Positions 6,564 to 13,530 of a stretch of DNA of 13,530 bases are shown here, piece after piece. The DNA comes from JAQBFJ01 sp032123435 (GTDB lineage Bacteria > Verrucomicrobiota > Kiritimatiellia > UBA8416 > JAQBFJ01). Made by a program: the position numbers and the translations under genes. Location of the stretch: assembly GCA_032123435.1 (NCBI GenBank), contig JAQBFJ010000115.1, positions 1 to 13,530 on the forward strand, read 5' to 3'. The notes under the pieces are model-generated. The model was not told the origin of the DNA and ran no database searches. It saw only the letters and a list, made by a program, of their open reading frames with translations. Position 1 is the stretch's first letter; each line of letters begins with the position of its first letter.

Positions 6564-6636
6564 AGTAAAACGTTGATCAGCCCAAAGATGGGGCAGAATA
6601 TTTGACAGAACGATTTGGACGCGGAGGAGAAGCGCA

Positions 6637-8196
6637 ATGAATTGGCTGAAACACGACAAGCGCGTGGATAGTAAGTTAACATGCTCATTTTGGTTATGGC
6701 TTTGTGTTCTTGCCTCTGTCGTGAGCATGGTCTCTTCTGTTTCCGGTCAGCAGTTGAGATTTTCAAATCATCGCGAGCTTAGCGTTCCGGAATACGCGAC
6801 TGTGCGTGTAGGGCCGTTTTATTCCACAATAAAAATTTCGCAGTCCGCAGGTTACAGGTATACCAGAAGCTCGGGGGCGGGTACGGATTTCATTCAACAG
6901 AATGAAAGGGGCACCATCATTAAGGAAGGGCAGGAATGGCCCATTTCTACGACGCTGGATCTGGGAAATTATCTTATTGTTACGAGGCGCAGTGATCTGG
7001 ATGTTTCAGTATCGGCTAACTACAGGCACTATCCTCTTAAGACACAGGAGGACGAATTCAACGTGTATCTTGCGGAAGAAGGTATTTTCGGAAACTTGTC
7101 TTCCGAGGTTGAATTGACGCCGTTTGTTAAGGCGTTTCTGCATGATAGTTTTGTATACAGGACAGATTACATTGATGTCAGAGGATTAACCGATGAGTAT
7201 GGCGGACAGCGTTACGAATACATGAGAAATACGGCAGGCATTGACATGGACTGGCGTTTGGCCAGGGAAATGAACGTGGGTATGTCAGCGAGCAGGATGG
7301 ATCTTGTTCCACGTTCGGACGATTTCAAGGATCAGGAAAGAACGGTATATTTCGAGAGTCTTCTCATGGAGAAACAGTTGTTACCCGGTCTTGTGGCGGG
7401 TATCAAAGCCGGCTCCACGCAAGTGGATTATGCTGAACCGGACAGGCCCGATACGCGCCAGGTTGATTATTCATTTTATGGTTCTGCCGGTTTCGCGCGT
7501 GATAAGGGGGTTGGTTTTCAGATTACGGAAGCTTCAGTGCTGTCTGTGGGGTTTGGAACGTCGCTTGGGTATGCATACGATTATGATGTTTCGCAAACAG
7601 CTTCAGACGTTGATGAAACGGAGAGTGTTTATGAAGGGGACTCGGATCAGGCGTCTTTTTCCGCTTCGGCGGCTTTAAAGACCAGGATGAGCAAAAGCAC
7701 ACTGCAGACCATCAGTTATGACAGGGGGCTGCGTGGCGGGTTCAGTTCTGCTTTCGAGGCGCATGAGACTTATGGTTATGATTTTAAGTGGAAGGGATTG
7801 GCTTCGTCTGTCGGATTGTATTCCAGGTATAGTTTTGTTGAGCCAAGCAATGATGATGAAACCGAATATCGTGACTGGACCAGCGGGATAAATGCTTCGT
7901 ATCCGCTTGTGTCATATATTACACTGATGTTTTCCTCGACATATTCGACAAGGGAAAATTTGTATAAGGAAACCGGATCTACGAGTGACACAAAGTGGCT
8001 TGATGAGTTTGGAATAGTGACAACTCATAATGATTATAGCACATGGATCAGCAGTGTCGGCACTTCCTTTGCTGTTACGAGAAGCATAAAATTCAGTGTG
8101 TCGGCACGGCACGTCGAGAGAATGAGCGACATTGAGACTTTGGAATACAGCCGTGATATTGTCACGGCGGATTTGTTGTACGCCCATCAATTCTAA
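6637..8196 (+). CDS. Outer-membrane beta-barrel protein of the polysaccharide locus
   Basis: The protein has a signal peptide (hydrophobic core about 16-33, likely cleaved near VSG-QQ at 37), no further membrane helices, many alternating polar/hydrophobic stretches rich in Tyr, Ser and Gly, and a C-terminal Phe (HQF), the signal read by the BAM complex. About 480 mature residues would suit a barrel of roughly 16-18 strands. It resembles the BBP2-type barrels found in exopolysaccharide operons; exact family membership is uncertain. The ATG at 6637 has GGAGGAGA (6623-6630) six bases ahead. It precedes the OPX lipoprotein gene by 241 bases. Since that lipoprotein appears to lack its own membrane-spanning helix, a role as the outer-membrane exit channel is a reasonable inference. 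A general porin or structural outer-membrane protein is the alternative. Confidence 0.8.
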   Translation: MNWLKHDKRVDSKLTCSFWLWLCVLASVVSMVSSVSGQQLRFSNHRELSVPEYATVRVGPFYSTIKISQSAGYRYTRSSGAGTDFIQQNERGTIIKEGQEWPISTTLDLGNYLIVTRRSDLDVSVSANYRHYPLKTQEDEFNVYLAEEGIFGNLSSEVELTPFVKAFLHDSFVYRTDYIDVRGLTDEYGGQRYEYMRNTAGIDMDWRLAREMNVGMSASRMDLVPRSDDFKDQERTVYFESLLMEKQLLPGLVAGIKAGSTQVDYAEPDRPDTRQVDYSFYGSAGFARDKGVGFQITEASVLSVGFGTSLGYAYDYDVSQTASDVDETESVYEGDSDQASFSASAALKTRMSKSTLQTISYDRGLRGGFSSAFEAHETYGYDFKWKGLASSVGLYSRYSFVEPSNDDETEYRDWTSGINASYPLVSYITLMFSSTYSTRENLYKETGSTSDTKWLDEFGIVTTHNDYSTWISSVGTSFAVTRSIKFSVSARHVERMSDIETLEYSRDIVTADLLYAHQF

Positions 8197-8255
8197 CCGA
8201 AATTATGTATCCCGCGGTCGGTGATTAATGGCGTAACAGAAGCTTTTGTGCTTCC

Positions 8256-8267
8256 TCAAGCGCTTGA
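8256..8267. promoter_or_regulatory. 12-bp perfect palindrome, possible operator
   Basis: TCAAGCGCTTGA is its own reverse complement. It lies 59 bases after the beta-barrel gene and 7 bases ahead of a TATAAT (8275-8280) that has no good -35 partner. A dimeric repressor or activator site is possible; a chance palindrome cannot be excluded. Confidence 0.35.
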
Positions 8268-8334
8268 ATTGCTGTATAATGCGGACATGGCGGTTAAATA
8301 GGATATGATGATGTATGATGATGTGCATAATGTT

Positions 8335-8371
8335 TGTCAATTTGACATTATTGTGTAATATTATTGATAAT
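8335..8371 (+). promoter_or_regulatory. Candidate sigma70 promoter with overlapping palindrome, upstream of the OPX gene
   Basis: TTGACA (8342-8347, consensus -35) is followed after 18 bases by GATAAT (8366-8371, five of six -10 bases). The -35 is the right arm of a palindrome TGTCAA-T-TTGACA (8335-8347), and a second inverted pair ATAATGT (8327-8333) with ACATTAT (8345-8351) overlaps it. A regulator bound here would cover the -35 box. This would let the OPX, kinase and sugar transferase genes be controlled apart from the beta-barrel gene. It also argues for the downstream GTG start at 8438, as transcripts would begin near 8378. Confidence 0.5.
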
Positions 8372-8437
8372 AAATTAGGCAATGAGTGTGCAGGTATTCG
8401 TCCGGCATCGGGGTATAATGATAAAGGCGGCGTTTTC

Positions 8438-9502
8438 GTGAAGAAACAATGTGTTTATAAAAAGAAGAGATTTCTGTTCTTGGCAGGGGTAATGGCCGTT
8501 ATGCTTGCTTTCTGCGGATGTTCCTTGCGTAACAGGGAATACAGGCTTTATGAATTCCGGGGTATTGGTGATCTCACGGATGAATCTGATGTTTCGAGTT
8601 CTGTTGATCTGGACGCGCCTGAAAGGCCTGATATTGGTCTGCCTGAACTGCCGCCGGAGGCTGGGTACAGGAATGCTGATGGGAGTGATCTGACGATACA
8701 GACGGATTGTTTACTGCAGATAACCGTTAAAGAAGATCCGACATTGGATGGAAGTTATCCGGTAAACGAAATTGGCGCTGTTCAGATGGGTTATATTGGA
8801 CCGGTTTTTCTTTTCAATAAGACGGAAGAAGAGGCGGCTGAGAAAATAGAAGAGGTCCTGAAGCAGAGGGATTTCAGAACTGCGAATGTCAAGGTCAGGA
8901 TTTTGAGAGCTTCGTATGATAATGTCAGAGTTTCCGGGGCGGTGAATCGTCCCGGTCTTATAAGGGTGGGTGCAGGAGATACCATTTCACTTAATGACGC
9001 GCTCCTGCGTGCTGGTGGGTTAAAGGCTTCGGCAACAAAAGCAAAAGTTAAGATTGTACGGGGCGGTCTTTTATCGGCAGTGGCGCCCGCTCTTGAAGGT
9101 GAGGAATATTTGCTCGTTAAAGAGGATGGTAGTCCTTCTGTTCCTGATGTTTCGCTGAGGAATAATGATATTGCTTATGTTTACTCTTCGGCGCCAGGGC
9201 AGGGAACCATAGACGAAAGGAGAGAGGTGCTTGTTCTTGGGGAGGTGCGGAAACAGGGGATGTATCAGTTCTCTGCGGCGGAACCATTCACGATGATGCA
9301 TTTAATCTTTAAAATGGGCGGATTGCCGCAATATGCCAACAAGAAAAACGTGAAAATTTTGAGACGTGATCGTGAAGGGAATGAGCAGGAGTTTGTTATT
9401 GATGTCGAGGGTATACTTAATGACGGCAATCCGGATGATGATTTTCCGCTGGAGAACGGTGACAGGGTAGTTGTGCCGGCGCGCAGGATAAGTTTGTTTT
9501 AG
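8438..9502 (+). CDS. Polysaccharide export (OPX) lipoprotein, Wza-like
   Basis: OPX proteins form the periplasmic and outer-membrane part of the capsule or exopolysaccharide export channel. From GTG at 8438 the protein (354 residues) has a lipoprotein signal: basic start, hydrophobic core at about 11-25 and FCGCS with lipidated Cys28. An export domain at about 85-157 is followed by two SLBB-type domains at about 160-248 (VRVSGAVNRPGLIRV) and 263-346 (VLVLGEVRKQGMYQF). The frame is open back to an ATG at 8315, but that adds 41 poorly conserved-looking residues before the signal and overlaps the promoter; AAAGGCGG (8423-8430) fits the GTG. It ends in ISLF right after the second SLBB domain, without the C-terminal amphipathic helix of E. 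coli Wza. Neighbours are the beta-barrel gene upstream and the Wzc-like gene 59 bases downstream. Confidence 0.9.
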   Translation: MKKQCVYKKKRFLFLAGVMAVMLAFCGCSLRNREYRLYEFRGIGDLTDESDVSSSVDLDAPERPDIGLPELPPEAGYRNADGSDLTIQTDCLLQITVKEDPTLDGSYPVNEIGAVQMGYIGPVFLFNKTEEEAAEKIEEVLKQRDFRTANVKVRILRASYDNVRVSGAVNRPGLIRVGAGDTISLNDALLRAGGLKASATKAKVKIVRGGLLSAVAPALEGEEYLLVKEDGSPSVPDVSLRNNDIAYVYSSAPGQGTIDERREVLVLGEVRKQGMYQFSAAEPFTMMHLIFKMGGLPQYANKKNVKILRRDREGNEQEFVIDVEGILNDGNPDDDFPLENGDRVVVPARRISLF

Positions 9503-9561
9503 TTGCGGAACGCTGTTTGATGGTGTGGTTTGGAGTCAGTATTAAATTATGAGGTTGGATT

Positions 9562-11847
9562 ATGGCTTATACAGGTGAAATTGAAGAGCGAGCTATAGAC
9601 TTTCGTGTTTACATAGGCATGGTTGTCTTTCGTTGGCAGGTTATAGTGCTTTGCTTCCTGTACTGTCTGCTGGGCGGCGTAGTTTACATTCAAGCTTCTC
9701 CCAAAGAGTATGTCACCAGATGCAATTTGACTTCATACATGGATTCTCTTATCGCGGTATCGAGGGCTGGTTCACAGTGGACCTCCGTGTACAGGCATAT
9801 ATCGATGCTTCAGGACCCCAAGCTCAAAGAGCGGGTTGTGGATCGGTTATTTGACAAGTGGGGGAAAAAACTTGGGGGCAGGCGTCAAATGATGCTGGGT
9901 ATTTCCACATCCACGCGTTCCGGTTCGACAGCTATGTTATCTGTGCACTGCAAGGATCCTGAATATGGTGTTGAATATCTCAAGGTGGTGCTTGAGGAAC
10001 ATAAGGCTTTGTGGGAAAGTCTTCAGCGCCGATCCATGGAAGAAGCGACAAATATGCTCGAGGAAGAGCTGAACAAGATCGCTGACAGCATTTCGGCGGC
10101 TGAAGATGATATTGTTGAATATCAAAGGCTCCATGATGTCACAAGGACGGCGCTTCGTGCTTCATCGGAGGAATCTTACATAGCCGGACTGGTATCGCGC
10201 CGCAGGCAGTTGATGACCGAGCTGATGATGCTGGAGGAGCTGAATCCAGCGCTGAAGGATGAAAACGCGGAGGTCATAAGGGATATCATTCGTCTTACGC
10301 GTGAAACGGGTGATGTTAGAGAGGAATTCGACAGGGAAGATGGCGACAGCAGATTGAGAGAAGATCGGCCTATGCTTCCTGACTTTGTCGATGAAGGCGA
10401 AATTGCGGAAGAAGACGCCGAGGATCCGTGGAATTCTGAAAGTGACCGTGTTTCATACATCAGGCTTCAGCAGACTCTGGATGAACTGTTCTCTAAATTC
10501 AAGCCTGAACACCCAAAGGTTCAGGAGGTGATTAACAAGATCAAAACTGTTGAGCGTCAGTTAAAATTAAAAGCGGAAATCCAGTTGGCAAGATTAAGAG
10601 ACAGGCATAGAGCATTGGGTTTTGAGCTTAAGGCGGTTGAGACGGCTGAATATAAATGGCAGGCCAAGAATTATCTGGCCAGACAAAGACAGGCTGAATA
10701 CAAGCGGCTCATGAACGCTGTCGGCCGTTATGAGAGCAATTACAATACATTATACGCGCGTCTTCATGATATGCGGGTATCTGAGCAGTTGAAAGCGGAA
10801 CGATATGATGTTTCGGAGCCGGCAACAACTCGAAAGCCTGTATGGCCTGATCCTTCAAAAATCCTACTGGTGAGTGTTGTTCTGGGGCTGGGTTCTGGTT
10901 TCGGTCTGGCTGTTTTACTGCATGTTCTTGACAACAAGGTCCAGTCCATAAGGGATGTTGAAAAGATTCTTGGGGTTTCTTTTCTTGGCGGCATTCCATT
11001 TTGGGTCCATGGCGGGCTTGAAGGTGGTACGATACGGCCTATTGTCACTGAGGAGCATTCTTCGGGCGCGGTAGAAGCTTATCGTGCTCTGCGCACCAGT
11101 ATTTTGGCAGCTCTGAACAAAATCAACGAAAAGATAGTTATGGTGACCAGTGCGGATTCGAGAGAGGGTAAGACCCTTACGGTATTGAATCTCGCGATAA
11201 TGATTGCTCAGATGAACAAGAAGGTGCTTCTTGTGGATATGGATCTCAGGCGCGGTCGACTGCATCGATCGCTTGGTGTTGAAAAGGAACCGGGTCTAGC
11301 AGATGTTCTTGTCAATCGTGCCGTTCTGCGGGATGTCATAAAGAAAAGCAGGATTGAGAATATGGATTTTGTGGCAACGGGGCGTTCATTCGAGAATGCC
11401 GCAGAACTGCTTCAATCGGGCAGTCTGAAAGCCGTATTTAGTGATATTCAGGATGATTATGATTACATACTTTTTGACACATCTCCCGTTCTGCGGGTAA
11501 CGGATACGGTCATCGCGGCCAACCAGGGGATGGGTGTTATTGTATATGTAGCGCGTGTTAATCAGACTCCGAAACCGCTGATCAGGTATTCACTTACAAT
11601 GCTCAAGGATGCGCGGGTGCTTGGTTTGATAATGAACAGTATTGAGATGCACAAGATAAGCAGTCTTTATTATACTTATCAATATCCCAATTATGCGTAT
11701 TACAGTAATGCTTATGCTTACGGCTACAACTATTATGGAGAAAAAACGGGTGTATTGCGGAAACAACGCGCGGCACGGCGTCGGTCATGGAGCAATGTAT
11801 GGCGCAACGCTTTAAAATGGCTGCGTCGTACTTTCCTGCCGATGTGA
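9562..11847 (+). CDS. Wzc-like polysaccharide co-polymerase with fused BY-type tyrosine kinase
   Basis: The protein sets chain length and couples polymer synthesis to export; cycles of autophosphorylation control its assembly. It has a Wzz-type N-terminal part with membrane helix 1 (about 25-44), a long periplasmic coiled-coil region with an acid-rich stretch at about 250-297, a Pro-containing segment before helix 2 (about 434-455), and a cytoplasmic kinase: oligomerisation motif EAYRALR (505-511), Walker A SADSREGKT (530-538), Walker A-prime VLLVDMD (555-561) and Walker B YDYILFD (633-639). A tyrosine cluster follows at 703-725 with 12 Tyr in 23 residues. Unusually, about 36 more residues come after it, rich in Arg and Lys with aromatic positions (RKQRAARRR, WRNALKWLRR). 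Length of 761 is near the Wzc norm. The genes before and after fit a Wzx/Wzy-type export locus. Confidence 0.94.
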   Translation: MAYTGEIEERAIDFRVYIGMVVFRWQVIVLCFLYCLLGGVVYIQASPKEYVTRCNLTSYMDSLIAVSRAGSQWTSVYRHISMLQDPKLKERVVDRLFDKWGKKLGGRRQMMLGISTSTRSGSTAMLSVHCKDPEYGVEYLKVVLEEHKALWESLQRRSMEEATNMLEEELNKIADSISAAEDDIVEYQRLHDVTRTALRASSEESYIAGLVSRRRQLMTELMMLEELNPALKDENAEVIRDIIRLTRETGDVREEFDREDGDSRLREDRPMLPDFVDEGEIAEEDAEDPWNSESDRVSYIRLQQTLDELFSKFKPEHPKVQEVINKIKTVERQLKLKAEIQLARLRDRHRALGFELKAVETAEYKWQAKNYLARQRQAEYKRLMNAVGRYESNYNTLYARLHDMRVSEQLKAERYDVSEPATTRKPVWPDPSKILLVSVVLGLGSGFGLAVLLHVLDNKVQSIRDVEKILGVSFLGGIPFWVHGGLEGGTIRPIVTEEHSSGAVEAYRALRTSILAALNKINEKIVMVTSADSREGKTLTVLNLAIMIAQMNKKVLLVDMDLRRGRLHRSLGVEKEPGLADVLVNRAVLRDVIKKSRIENMDFVATGRSFENAAELLQSGSLKAVFSDIQDDYDYILFDTSPVLRVTDTVIAANQGMGVIVYVARVNQTPKPLIRYSLTMLKDARVLGLIMNSIEMHKISSLYYTYQYPNYAYYSNAYAYGYNYYGEKTGVLRKQRAARRRSWSNVWRNALKWLRRTFLPM

Positions 11848-11900
11848 GTCTTGTGCGCGGGTATGAATGACGTTGGTTTTTTAATTCAGGTTTTTCTGAT

Positions 11901-13328
11901 ATGGCGATTATTCGTTCTAATGTGCGTCTCAAAACCGGATGGCTTGCCGTCATAGACCTGATATGTCTGGCCATCGGCAGTGTCATTGGGATAAGTTTGC
12001 GTTTTGGTCCCAGTGACATGGGGCCATATGTTTACGGGCATATGGAAGGATGGCTGTTGTTTTATGCCGGTGTAATTCTCGCCAACTATCTTGCCGGCAG
12101 TTATATGCTTCAATATACGTTCTCGCGCTTTAATCTCGTTGTCACATGGCTGTTTTCGCTGGCTTTTGCCCTGCTCATTGTAAGCATTATGTCGTATGCG
12201 TGGTTTGTCGTGGTGATTGGACGCGGTGTGCTTTTATTATCCATTATATCGTACAGCATAATGTCCTTGTTATTGAAGCTTCTTGTTTACAGGAATCTGT
12301 TTCAGAGCAATGTTTTTGTCTGTCGGACGGCGATTATTGGCATCGGACAGAGATCGCGAATGATAAAGACCATGGTGGAAAGTGAATTTGTACTTCCAGC
12401 TCATAAGGTAGTTGCTTTTATTGATATCGGCAGTAAATCAGCGGCAAGGAAAGACGCGCAGGAGTCCGGCATCACCGGAGTGGTCGTTCTTGACGGCATG
12501 GCTCCGGACATAGAGGACATAGTCAGTAATCTCGGTGTTAATTTGATAATTATTGGATTAGAGAGCGCGAATGAGGCAAGGAAGTTCTATCCGCAGTTGA
12601 AGCGATTGTACTTTGAGGGGGTGGAAGTGCTTCCGGCAATAAGTGCCGTGGAGATTTATACAGGCAGGACTCCGCTGGACATGGTGAATGAGGAATATCT
12701 TGTGCAGTCCAACATAAATTCGAGACTGCCGATGATGCGCCGTTCAAAGCGTGTTGCCGACGTGATTGTTTCATTTCTAGCGTGTATTATTTTCCTGCCT
12801 GTCGTGTTGATAGTGGCGATTATGGTGAAGTTAAACGCGCCGCGCAGTCCTGTTATGTATAGTCAGTGGCGCACAGGACAGTTTGGCAAGGTGTTTCGAA
12901 TTTACAAGTTTAGAACAATGCATCCGGAAGCAGAACAGGAAACAGGGCCTGTATGGGCCAGGGAAGATGATGCCAGGATTACCAGGGTAGGCAGGATATT
13001 GAGAAGGTTCAGGCTGGATGAAATGCCTCAGTTCATAAACGTCATGAAAGGCGACATGAGTCTCGTGGGGCCGCGGCCAGAACGTCCTGAGATTGTGCGC
13101 GAACTGGAGAAAAAGATACCGTTCTTTGAAGAGCGTAAAAATATCATGCCCGGTCTTACAGGCTGGGCGCAGATCAGGTATCCTTACGCGAGCAGTATTG
13201 ATGAGGTCGCCCGTAAGCTGGAATATGATCTATACTACATGACGCATCTATCCTTGAGTCTTGATTTGCAGATCATTCTGAGTACATTACGAATTGTGGT
13301 TAATGGCCGGGAAAGAGTCGGGTACTGA
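11901..13328 (+). CDS. Polyprenyl-phosphate sugar-phosphate transferase (exopolysaccharide initiation)
   Basis: This enzyme transfers a sugar-1-phosphate from a nucleotide sugar to undecaprenyl phosphate, the first step of repeat-unit synthesis. The N-terminal half has four membrane helices (about 12-32, 50-70, 80-104, 108-130) and a Rossmann-like cytosolic domain (about 140-260). The C-terminal catalytic part has a membrane-entering helix (286-310), KFRTM (336-340), the catalytic Asp-Glu pair D373-E374 in RLDEMPQ, GDMSLVGPRPERPE (384-397) and PGLTGWAQ (417-424). The PRPERPE and GWAQIRYPYASS wording is like the subgroup of sugar transferases associated with PEP-CTERM/exosortase systems. The size of 475 residues fits WbaP/WcaJ-type proteins. 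The sugar cannot be deduced. It starts 53 bases after the kinase gene with a poor binding site. No terminator follows before the repeat. Confidence 0.93.
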   Translation: MAIIRSNVRLKTGWLAVIDLICLAIGSVIGISLRFGPSDMGPYVYGHMEGWLLFYAGVILANYLAGSYMLQYTFSRFNLVVTWLFSLAFALLIVSIMSYAWFVVVIGRGVLLLSIISYSIMSLLLKLLVYRNLFQSNVFVCRTAIIGIGQRSRMIKTMVESEFVLPAHKVVAFIDIGSKSAARKDAQESGITGVVVLDGMAPDIEDIVSNLGVNLIIIGLESANEARKFYPQLKRLYFEGVEVLPAISAVEIYTGRTPLDMVNEEYLVQSNINSRLPMMRRSKRVADVIVSFLACIIFLPVVLIVAIMVKLNAPRSPVMYSQWRTGQFGKVFRIYKFRTMHPEAEQETGPVWAREDDARITRVGRILRRFRLDEMPQFINVMKGDMSLVGPRPERPEIVRELEKKIPFFEERKNIMPGLTGWAQIRYPYASSIDEVARKLEYDLYYMTHLSLSLDLQIILSTLRIVVNGRERVGY

Positions 13329-13349
13329 GCCGAACACCGCGCGGCCAGG

Positions 13350-13373
13350 GTGGTAAAAGGAAGATTTTACCAC
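13350..13373 (+). other. 9-bp perfect hairpin after the sugar transferase gene
   Basis: GTGGTAAAA (13350-13358) pairs with TTTTACCAC (13365-13373) around GGAAGA. It lies 21 bases after the stop codon, but no T-run follows the stem, so intrinsic termination is doubtful. It arises from a right-end repeat module meeting the left inverted end of the next repeat, so it may be a by-product of repeat insertion. Confidence 0.6.
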
Positions 13374-13530
13374 GGAGTACACCCGCCTTCGCAAGAGAGC
13401 TTCGGCGAGGCGCGGCGGAGGAGGAGAAAGAAGGAGAAGAGAGAGTTTTTACCACAGAGACACGGAGATTCGGAGAAGAGAGTTGATTTAATTCCGGGAC
13501 TGACGTCCGAAATTAAATCAATACTTTGCA
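13365..13530. repeat. Interspersed repeat element, copy 3, cut by the window end, with two stacked left ends
   Basis: A first left end TTTTACCACGGAGTACAC (13365-13382) is interrupted after the ACAC by about 65 bases holding a hairpin (13384-13412, CGCCT-CGC with GCG-AGGCG, one bulged T) and a purine run (13417-13445). A second left end TTTTTACCACAGAGACACGG starts at 13446 and leads into hairpin 1 of the element. The window then stops. The last 141 bases equal bases 1-141 exactly. The doubled left end suggests one repeat inserted in, or recombined with, another. Confidence 0.85.
13390..13530. repeat. Exact 141-base direct repeat, right copy (identical to 1-141)
   Basis: Identical to the first 141 bases by direct reading. 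The 25 bases to its left (from 13365) are a further repeat left end that is not available at the left edge of the window, so the true length of identity between the two genomic copies is unknown. Confidence 0.95.

Larger units (their letters stand above)
6127..6636. other. 510-base gene-free region between the division cluster and the polysaccharide locus
   Basis: No convincing gene is present on either strand. Contents in order: a 77-base A-rich stretch without a terminator hairpin, an AATGTCCAATAACCAA motif (6204-6219), repeat element copy 2 (6239-6487), a second motif AATATCCAATAACTAATAACCAA split as AATATCCAATAACTAA (6541-6556) and AATAACCAA (6555-6563), and about 70 bases of leader to the beta-barrel gene, with its GGAGGAGA binding site at 6623-6630. 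Confidence 0.8.

Noticed and set aside
6573..6602. Possible promoter TTGATC with AATATT before the beta-barrel gene
   Set aside because: Only four of six bases match in each box, with 18 bases between; too weak to annotate.
6127..6636. A hidden small gene, such as the four-helix-bundle proteins sometimes found with similar repeats
   Set aside because: Both strands contain only frames that cross hairpins and inverted ends, with no recognisable protein pattern.
8275..8280. TATAAT as a separate -10 box
   Set aside because: No -35-like sequence at a suitable distance; kept only as context for the palindrome at 8256-8267.
8315..8437. Earlier ATG start for the OPX lipoprotein at 8315
   Set aside because: The added 41 residues would precede a normal lipoprotein signal and overlap the candidate promoter. 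GTG at 8438 with AAAGGCGG upstream gives a proper signal peptide.
1..13530. A circular plasmid or phage genome, from the matching ends
   Set aside because: No replication, partition, mobilisation or phage genes are present, core division genes are, and the matching ends are part of an interspersed repeat.

Overview
This window reads as a bacterial chromosome fragment from a metagenome assembly. All nine supported genes lie on the + strand. The divergent ftsQ-ftsA-ftsZ cluster, the Gram-negative polysaccharide export genes and the interspersed ACCACGGAG-type repeats with AATATCCAATAACCAA motifs best fit a member of the PVC group (Verrucomicrobiota, Kiritimatiellota, Lentisphaerota or Planctomycetota). 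That assignment is inference from family resemblance; no rRNA or marker phylogeny is available here.

Layout. Bases 1-449 hold a non-coding interspersed repeat element (copy 1). Bases 450-4354 carry ftsQ, ftsA, ftsZ and a pyrE-type orotate phosphoribosyltransferase, spaced 21-42 nt apart and probably one operon. A GT-C-type membrane glycosyltransferase (4429-6126) follows 74 nt later. Bases 6127-6636 are a second gene-free stretch holding copy 2 of the repeat. From 6637 an exopolysaccharide locus begins: an outer-membrane beta-barrel protein, a Wza/OPX-like export lipoprotein with its own candidate promoter and palindromes, a Wzc-like co-polymerase with a fused tyrosine kinase, and a polyprenyl-phosphate sugar-phosphate transferase. 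The window ends inside a third, partial repeat copy.

How the genes work together. FtsQ, FtsA and FtsZ form the division ring: FtsZ filaments, FtsA as membrane tether, FtsQ as inner-membrane bitopic scaffold. The polysaccharide genes give a Wzx/Wzy-type pathway in part: the sugar transferase starts a repeat unit on undecaprenyl phosphate, the Wzc-like protein controls chain length and export by tyrosine phosphorylation, and the OPX lipoprotein plus the beta-barrel probably form the portal to the surface. Flippase, polymerase and most glycosyltransferases are not in the window.

The most notable points are: (i) the modular repeat element, whose two distinct copies keep an inner hairpin by using different, compensating bases; (ii) an exact 141-base direct repeat at the two window ends, which looks like an assembly-graph overlap inside this repeat rather than a true circle; (iii) an FtsZ with Asn in place of a catalytic T7-loop Asp and a tubulin-like first nucleotide loop; (iv) a short OPX lipoprotein lacking a C-terminal membrane helix next to a beta-barrel; and (v) a Wzc-type kinase whose tyrosine cluster is followed by a basic tail.
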